Below, in pieces: positions 60,437 to 64,000 of a stretch of 64,000 bases of DNA (its first letter is position 1; each line of letters starts with the position of its first letter). Below the pieces are notes generated by a model. It saw nothing but the letters and a program-made list of their open reading frames with translations. It was not told where the DNA came from and did no database searches. Position numbers and translations under genes: made by a program. This DNA comes from Aeromicrobium sp. Leaf245 (lineage in GTDB: Bacteria > Actinomycetota > Actinomycetes > Propionibacteriales > Nocardioidaceae): the NCBI RefSeq assembly GCF_942548115.1, contig NZ_OW824151.1, positions 1,178,001-1,242,000 of the forward strand, in the 5' to 3' direction.

Positions 60437-61693
60437 TCACGGCCGCTCGCCGCGCTGCGGGAGCAGCACGGTGAGCGCGACGTCGACAGCCTGGGCGCGC
60501 AGCAGCCCGCGGAGGCGGCGCGCGGCGAGCGCGTCGTCGTCGACGGAGCGAGCCAGCACGACCTGGTCGCACCGGGTGGCGAGGGTGACCTTGAGCGCGT
60601 CGGACGTGAGCTCGGAGGAGTCGATGACGACCACCTCGCCGCCCCAGGTCGACTGCTTGCGCTGGGTGGGCCACCCGCGGGCCAGCTTGCCCTCGTTGAT
60701 GACGGCGGCGTCGACGTGACGCACGGCCCGACCGCGACGGCGCAGCGCCTCGGCGAGGGCCGTCCCGGGCTGGGTGCCCACCGACCCGTCGACGACGAGC
60801 GTGTAGCCGGTGTCGGCCGGCACCTCGCTCGGGAGCTTGAGCATGAGGGCCGCGATGTCCCACGTGTCCTGCGGCCGCGGGTCACGGGTTCCGTCGAGGA
60901 CGGCCGCCTCGTTGATCGAGCCGAGCCCGCCCACGTCGCCGATGCCGGCGCTCGGGGCGGTGCGACGGGTCAGGGCGACCGGCACCGCGACGAGCAGGCC
61001 TAGGGCCAGCCCGGCGACGCCGAGCGGCAGCACGCCGAGCGAGGACGGGCCCGACGGCGTGGCGGTGGCCCCGAGGATCTGGCCGGGGGTGGTGTCGGCG
61101 GTGGCGAGCTCGGCGGCACGGTCGCCCAGTGACTCGGCCTGGCGCAGGATCGAGGCCTTGGCGGGGGAGCCGGCCGGGTAGCGCTGCGCCGAGCGCTCGA
61201 GCATGGAGACGCGGTCCCAGGTCGCCTCCTGCTGGGCCTGCACCTCGTCGGCCGCGGTCTTGCCGCGCACGCCGAGGAAGGCCTCGGCCACGGCGCGCGA
61301 CCCAGTGGCGGCGGCGTCGGCGGAGGAGGCGGTGTAGGTGATGTTCAGCACGGCGGTGTCGGGCGGGTTCTCCACGCCCACGCCGTCCTTCAGCTCGCCG
61401 CGGGTGGTGCCGAGGTCGTCGGCTGCGGCAGCGAGCACGTCGCCGGAGGTCACGAGCTGCGCGGCCGTGGCGACGTCGAGGGCGGCGGTGGCGCTCGAGC
61501 CCGAGGACGAGGGCACGTCGACCGAGGAGACCCGGACCGACGTGGTGGCCGTGTAGGTCACGGGGAGGACCGCCCAGGCGAGGACGCCGAGCAGCAGGCC
61601 GACGGCGGCGCCGAGGGCGAGGACGCGCCAGCGACGGCGCAACGACCCCGCGAGCTCGCTGAGCTGGACGGGCTGGGGCGGTGCGGGCTGCAT
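60437..61693 (-). CDS. Wzz/BY-kinase-like polysaccharide chain-length protein
   Basis: 418 residues on the minus strand. ATG 61693 is chosen because AAGGAG lies 8 nt upstream. Residues ~30-52 and ~225-248 are membrane helices bracketing a periplasmic Wzz domain (VTYTATTSVRVSSVDVPSS). The cytosolic C-part (~290-418) resembles a BY-kinase/ParA fold, but the P-loop is replaced (VVDGSVGTQPGTALAEAL), so it is probably not an active kinase. VVVIDSSEL sits at the Walker-B-like position. It is convergent with the flippase gene. Confidence 0.8.
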   Translation of the reverse strand: MQPAPPQPVQLSELAGSLRRRWRVLALGAAVGLLLGVLAWAVLPVTYTATTSVRVSSVDVPSSSGSSATAALDVATAAQLVTSGDVLAAAADDLGTTRGELKDGVGVENPPDTAVLNITYTASSADAAATGSRAVAEAFLGVRGKTAADEVQAQQEATWDRVSMLERSAQRYPAGSPAKASILRQAESLGDRAAELATADTTPGQILGATATPSGPSSLGVLPLGVAGLALGLLVAVPVALTRRTAPSAGIGDVGGLGSINEAAVLDGTRDPRPQDTWDIAALMLKLPSEVPADTGYTLVVDGSVGTQPGTALAEALRRRGRAVRHVDAAVINEGKLARGWPTQRKQSTWGGEVVVIDSSELTSDALKVTLATRCDQVVLARSVDDDALAARRLRGLLRAQAVDVALTVLLPQRGERP

Positions 61694-61792
61694 GGGACTT
61701 GCTCCTTGGGACCGGGACATCATGCAAGAGGAGTGCCGAGGCCGGCGTTCATGACGCCGGGGTACCGACGCGTACCCCTGTGACGTGTGTCA

Positions 61793-61820
61793 TTGACCCT
61801 CACGGGTCTGCCGCTAGTAT
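61793..61820 (+). promoter_or_regulatory. Promoter for the sigma-factor gene
   Basis: TTGACC (61793-61798) and TAGTAT (61815-61820) with a 16-bp spacer, about 97 nt before ATG 61917. This is a housekeeping-type promoter, so the sigma gene is not solely autoregulated. The -35 region lies about 100 bp from the divergent Wzz-like gene start. Confidence 0.65.
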
Positions 61821-61916
61821 GGGGCTCGTTGTAACCGCCTGTGTCAAAAAGCGCAGGTGGTCCGGCCGGGAGCTCGTCACCTCGAGCGATGGCCGGGATT
61901 CATCCAGGGGAAATAC

Positions 61917-62771
61917 ATGTCTGAAAACTCGTGCACATCCGTGCGCGCGTCCACCTCGACGTTGGACGACGCGCATCTGCTCGGGCTCGCCAGAGACGGT
62001 CACGACGACGCCTATGCCGAGCTCTTCCGCCGCTACCGACCGGTGGCCCTCCGTCTTGCCAGACGTCTGTCCTCGCACGGCGACGCCGAGGACACCGTGT
62101 CCGAGGCCTTCGCCCAGGTGCTCGGCCAGCTGCGTCGTGGCAACGGTCCCGACCACGCCTTCCGCGCCTACGTCCTCACCTCGGTGCGCCACGAGGCCGG
62201 ACGTCGGGGTCGGCTGCGTCAGCGCGTCCAGCCCACCGACGACCTCGCCAAGATCGACACGGCGGTCCCGTTCGGCAACGGCCAGCTCGACAGCTTCGAG
62301 CGCGACCTCGTCCGCACGGCGTTCGAGTCGCTCCCGGAGCGCTGGCGGACCGTGCTGTGGTACCTCGACGTCGAGGGCCTCAAGCCGCACGAGATCGCCG
62401 AGCGGCTCGACCTCAAGCCCAACAGCGTGTCCGCGCTCGTCTACCGGGCCCGGGCCGGGCTGCGCGAGGCCTACCTCGCCCAGCACGTCTCCGTCGACAC
62501 CGCGTCCGAGACCGAGGAGTGTCGTCGTGTGCGACCCCGCCTGGCCTCGCTCGTGCGGCGCACGGCCGGCATGCGCGAGCAGAAGCGCATCCACGCCCAC
62601 CTCGAGACCTGCCCGGCGTGCATGGCCAGCTACCTCGAGATCGAGGACGTCAACGCGCGGGTGGTCGCCCCCACCGGCACGACCGGGGTCGCCGACGGCC
62701 TGAGCACGATGGCCGGGGCGACGGCGGGGATCGTCACCGCCGCCGCGGTCGTCGCCGCAGCGCGCGCCTGA
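61917..62771 (+). CDS. ECF sigma factor with C-terminal zinc finger and membrane segment
   Basis: 284 residues from ATG 61917 (AGGGG upstream). Sigma region 2 is DAYAELFRRYRPVALRLARRL with DAEDTVSEAFAQV; region 4 is LVRTAFESLPERWRTVLWYLD and LKPHEIAERLDLKPNSVSAL. The extra C-terminal part holds a ZAS-type motif H-x3-C-x2-C (HLETCPAC) and a terminal hydrophobic Ala/Val helix (TAGIVTAAAVVAAARA). This is a sigma/anti-sigma-like fusion that may tether itself to the membrane. It precedes the GH16 gene by 16 nt. Confidence 0.87.
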   Translation: MSENSCTSVRASTSTLDDAHLLGLARDGHDDAYAELFRRYRPVALRLARRLSSHGDAEDTVSEAFAQVLGQLRRGNGPDHAFRAYVLTSVRHEAGRRGRLRQRVQPTDDLAKIDTAVPFGNGQLDSFERDLVRTAFESLPERWRTVLWYLDVEGLKPHEIAERLDLKPNSVSALVYRARAGLREAYLAQHVSVDTASETEECRRVRPRLASLVRRTAGMREQKRIHAHLETCPACMASYLEIEDVNARVVAPTGTTGVADGLSTMAGATAGIVTAAAVVAAARA

Positions 62772-62787
62772 CCGCGTCGTCCCACCG

Positions 62788-63711
62788 GTGAGACGCGGTC
62801 CGCTGGTCCTCGGTGCGGCGGTCGCGGTCGCGGCCGTCGCCGCGGGGGTGCTCGTGGTGCGCGACGACGGGTCAGGCGGCCGGTCGGTCGACGCCTCGGT
62901 GCGCTGCTCCGCCGGCGACGTCGACGCGCTCGACCTGTCCGACCCGGACCAGGGCGAGCCGACCTGGTCCGAGGAGTTCGACGGAGCAGGACAGGGCCGC
63001 GCGGGTCTCGACCCGCAGCGCTGGACCGTGCGCGACGCGACCACCCTGTCGTTCGACCAGGCCAGGATCCGCGCCGACAACGTGTCCGTGGCCGACGGCA
63101 CGCTGCGGATCACCGCGCGCGACGACGCCGCCGGCGACCCGAGCGGCCTCCGCCCGGTCACGACCGGGTACGTCGACACCATCGGCCACTTCTCGCAGCG
63201 GTACGGCCGGTGGGAGGTGCGGGCCCGGCTGCCCGTGGCACCCGGGGAGTCGCGCGGCCTCTGGCCGGCGTTCTGGCTGAGGGCCGACGACCTGCCGGGC
63301 GAGATCGACGTGGTGGAGGCCTGGGGGACGCCTGCGGCGCGCCCGCGCGACGACATGGCGTCGCAGTACGCCTGGACGGTGCACGAGGACACCGATGCCC
63401 CGCAGGGATACCGACGAGTGGGTGGATGGGGCTCGGCCGCCGGGCCGCTGGCCGACGACTTCCACGTCTTCGCCGTCGACTGGGTGCCCGGTTGCCTGCG
63501 CTTCTCCCTCGACGGTCGCACGACCGGTCACGTCGACCTGGACCAGGAGCCGCGCCTGGCCGCAGCCCTCGACGACGAGATGAACATCCGGCTCAACCTC
63601 CAGGTCGGCGGACGGTACTGGGGGCGCCTGGACCCGGAGCAGCCCGGGTCCACCCGCCTCCCGGCCACGCTCGAGGTCGACCACGTCCGGGTCTACCGGC
63701 CGCGCTCCTGA
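62788..63711 (+). CDS. GH16-family glycoside hydrolase
   Basis: 307 residues from GTG 62788. An N-terminal hydrophobic helix (signal or anchor) precedes a GH16 beta-jelly-roll. The catalytic motif is LPGEIDVVEAWG (E-I-D-x-x-E). SEEFDGAGQGRAGLDPQRW, GRWEVRARLPV, WPAFWLRADDLPG and the C-terminal EVDHVRVYRP are typical. It cleaves beta-glucan or galactan-type chains; the substrate is not readable. It is co-directional with the sigma gene (16-nt gap), hence probably co-regulated, and could trim or release the polymer. Confidence 0.9.
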   Translation: MRRGPLVLGAAVAVAAVAAGVLVVRDDGSGGRSVDASVRCSAGDVDALDLSDPDQGEPTWSEEFDGAGQGRAGLDPQRWTVRDATTLSFDQARIRADNVSVADGTLRITARDDAAGDPSGLRPVTTGYVDTIGHFSQRYGRWEVRARLPVAPGESRGLWPAFWLRADDLPGEIDVVEAWGTPAARPRDDMASQYAWTVHEDTDAPQGYRRVGGWGSAAGPLADDFHVFAVDWVPGCLRFSLDGRTTGHVDLDQEPRLAAALDDEMNIRLNLQVGGRYWGRLDPEQPGSTRLPATLEVDHVRVYRPRS

Positions 63712-63737
63712 GGCGTCCTGCGGCTCCGCTGCGGCGA

Positions 63738-63782
63738 CCGTGACGAGCGCCACCAGAACCGGTCCTCCATCCGGCGTCACGG
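63738..63782. terminator. Possible weak terminator after the GH16 gene
   Basis: CCGTGACG (63738-63745) pairs with CGTCACGG (63775-63782) with a 29-nt loop. The loop is too long for a classical terminator. Confidence 0.3.
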
Positions 63783-63839
63783 AACACACCCTCGCTGCTC
63801 CTTCTGGATGAGTGTCACATCCAGGGGATCGGAGACAGG

Positions 63840-64000
63840 GTGACCATCGACCGGAAGACCTATGACGTGGGGTACGCCAGCGGCGTGTTCGACATGTTCC
63901 ACGTGGGCCACCTCAACCTGCTGCGCCGTGCGCGGCACCGTTGCCACCACCTCGTGGTGGGCGTCGCCAGCGACGAGTACGTCGAGCTGCTGAAGGGTCG
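63840..64000 (+). CDS. Cytidylyltransferase-like protein (TagD type), 3' end outside window
   Basis: The frame is open from GTG 63840 (GGAG upstream) to the window end, 53 residues visible. [18 protein letters not shown] contains the nucleotidyl-transferase HxGH motif (HVGH), and [14 protein letters not shown] is the usual next block of glycerol-3-phosphate cytidylyltransferase/PCT proteins. It would make a CDP-alcohol, the substrate class for the CDP-alcohol transferase at 56880. Without the rest of the gene, the substrate and any fused domain are unknown. Confidence 0.82.
   Translation, partial: MTIDRKTYDVGYASGVFDMFHVGHLNLLRRARHRCHHLVVGVASDEYVELLKG

Overview
This 64-kb window is high-GC actinobacterial chromosome. 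The gene order rplO-secY-adk-map ... infA-rpmJ-rpsM-rpsK-rpsD-rpoA-rplQ ... truA ... rplM-rpsI-glmM ... coaA/glmS-acpS-nnr-alr-tsaE-tsaB-rimI ... tsaD resembles the ribosomal/cell-envelope backbone of Nocardioidaceae (Nocardioides/Aeromicrobium type). The family placement is an inference from gene order and protein style; I cannot fix the genus. Coding density is high, stop/start overlaps (ATGA, GTGA) are common, and GTG starts are frequent.

Layout. 1-4044: end of the spc operon (rpsE, rpmD, rplO), then secY-adk-map. 4041-17437: an accessory block between map and infA. It holds a small lipoprotein, a CHAP cell-wall protein with five 91-residue repeats, a TetR regulator, a heme-acquisition locus (HtaA-domain surface protein, HmuT-U-V-like ABC importer, heme oxygenase) behind a tandem DtxR/IdeR-like iron box, a DDAH-family hydrolase divergent from an Lrp regulator, and a VOC protein. 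17669-21401: infA, rpmJ and the alpha operon. 21494-30200: methyltransferase, GH114-like lipoprotein, truA, metallophosphoesterase, TadE/TadG-like pair, citrate synthase, rplM-rpsI. 30206-47246: cell-wall precursor and housekeeping genes (glmM, coaA, glmS, acpS, nnr, alr), the t6A tRNA genes (tsaE fused to a GNAT domain, tsaB, rimI, tsaD), plsC-like acyltransferase and an ABC exporter. 47367-51507: GAF regulator, aldehyde dehydrogenase and DUF779 protein. 51577-64000: two large paralogous secreted fibrinogen-like/beta-propeller proteins, then a surface-polysaccharide locus (CDP-alcohol phosphotransferase, O-antigen-ligase-like polymerase, Wzx-like flippase, Wzz-like protein, ECF sigma factor with a zinc-finger tail, GH16 hydrolase, and the start of a cytidylyltransferase).

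How the genes work together. HtaA would capture heme at the surface, HmuT-U-V would import it and heme oxygenase would release the iron, all probably under DtxR/IdeR. GlmM/GlmS supply UDP-GlcNAc precursors and Alr D-alanine. TsaE/TsaB/TsaD, with RimI alongside, make t6A37 in tRNA. The final block looks like a Wzx/Wzy-type exopolysaccharide or teichoic-acid-like system with its own sigma factor.

The most unusual non-coding signal is a ~433-bp hairpin-rich element with identical 24-bp terminal inverted repeats. It is present twice in opposite orientation (32692-33125 and 48774-49205), 15.6 kb apart, with ~31-bp degenerate arrays around it and a related but distinct repeat block at 41160-41455. 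A second window-wide pattern is a TANNNT-like -10 box ending 6-7 nt before the start codon of many promoter-proximal genes, a signature of leaderless transcription.
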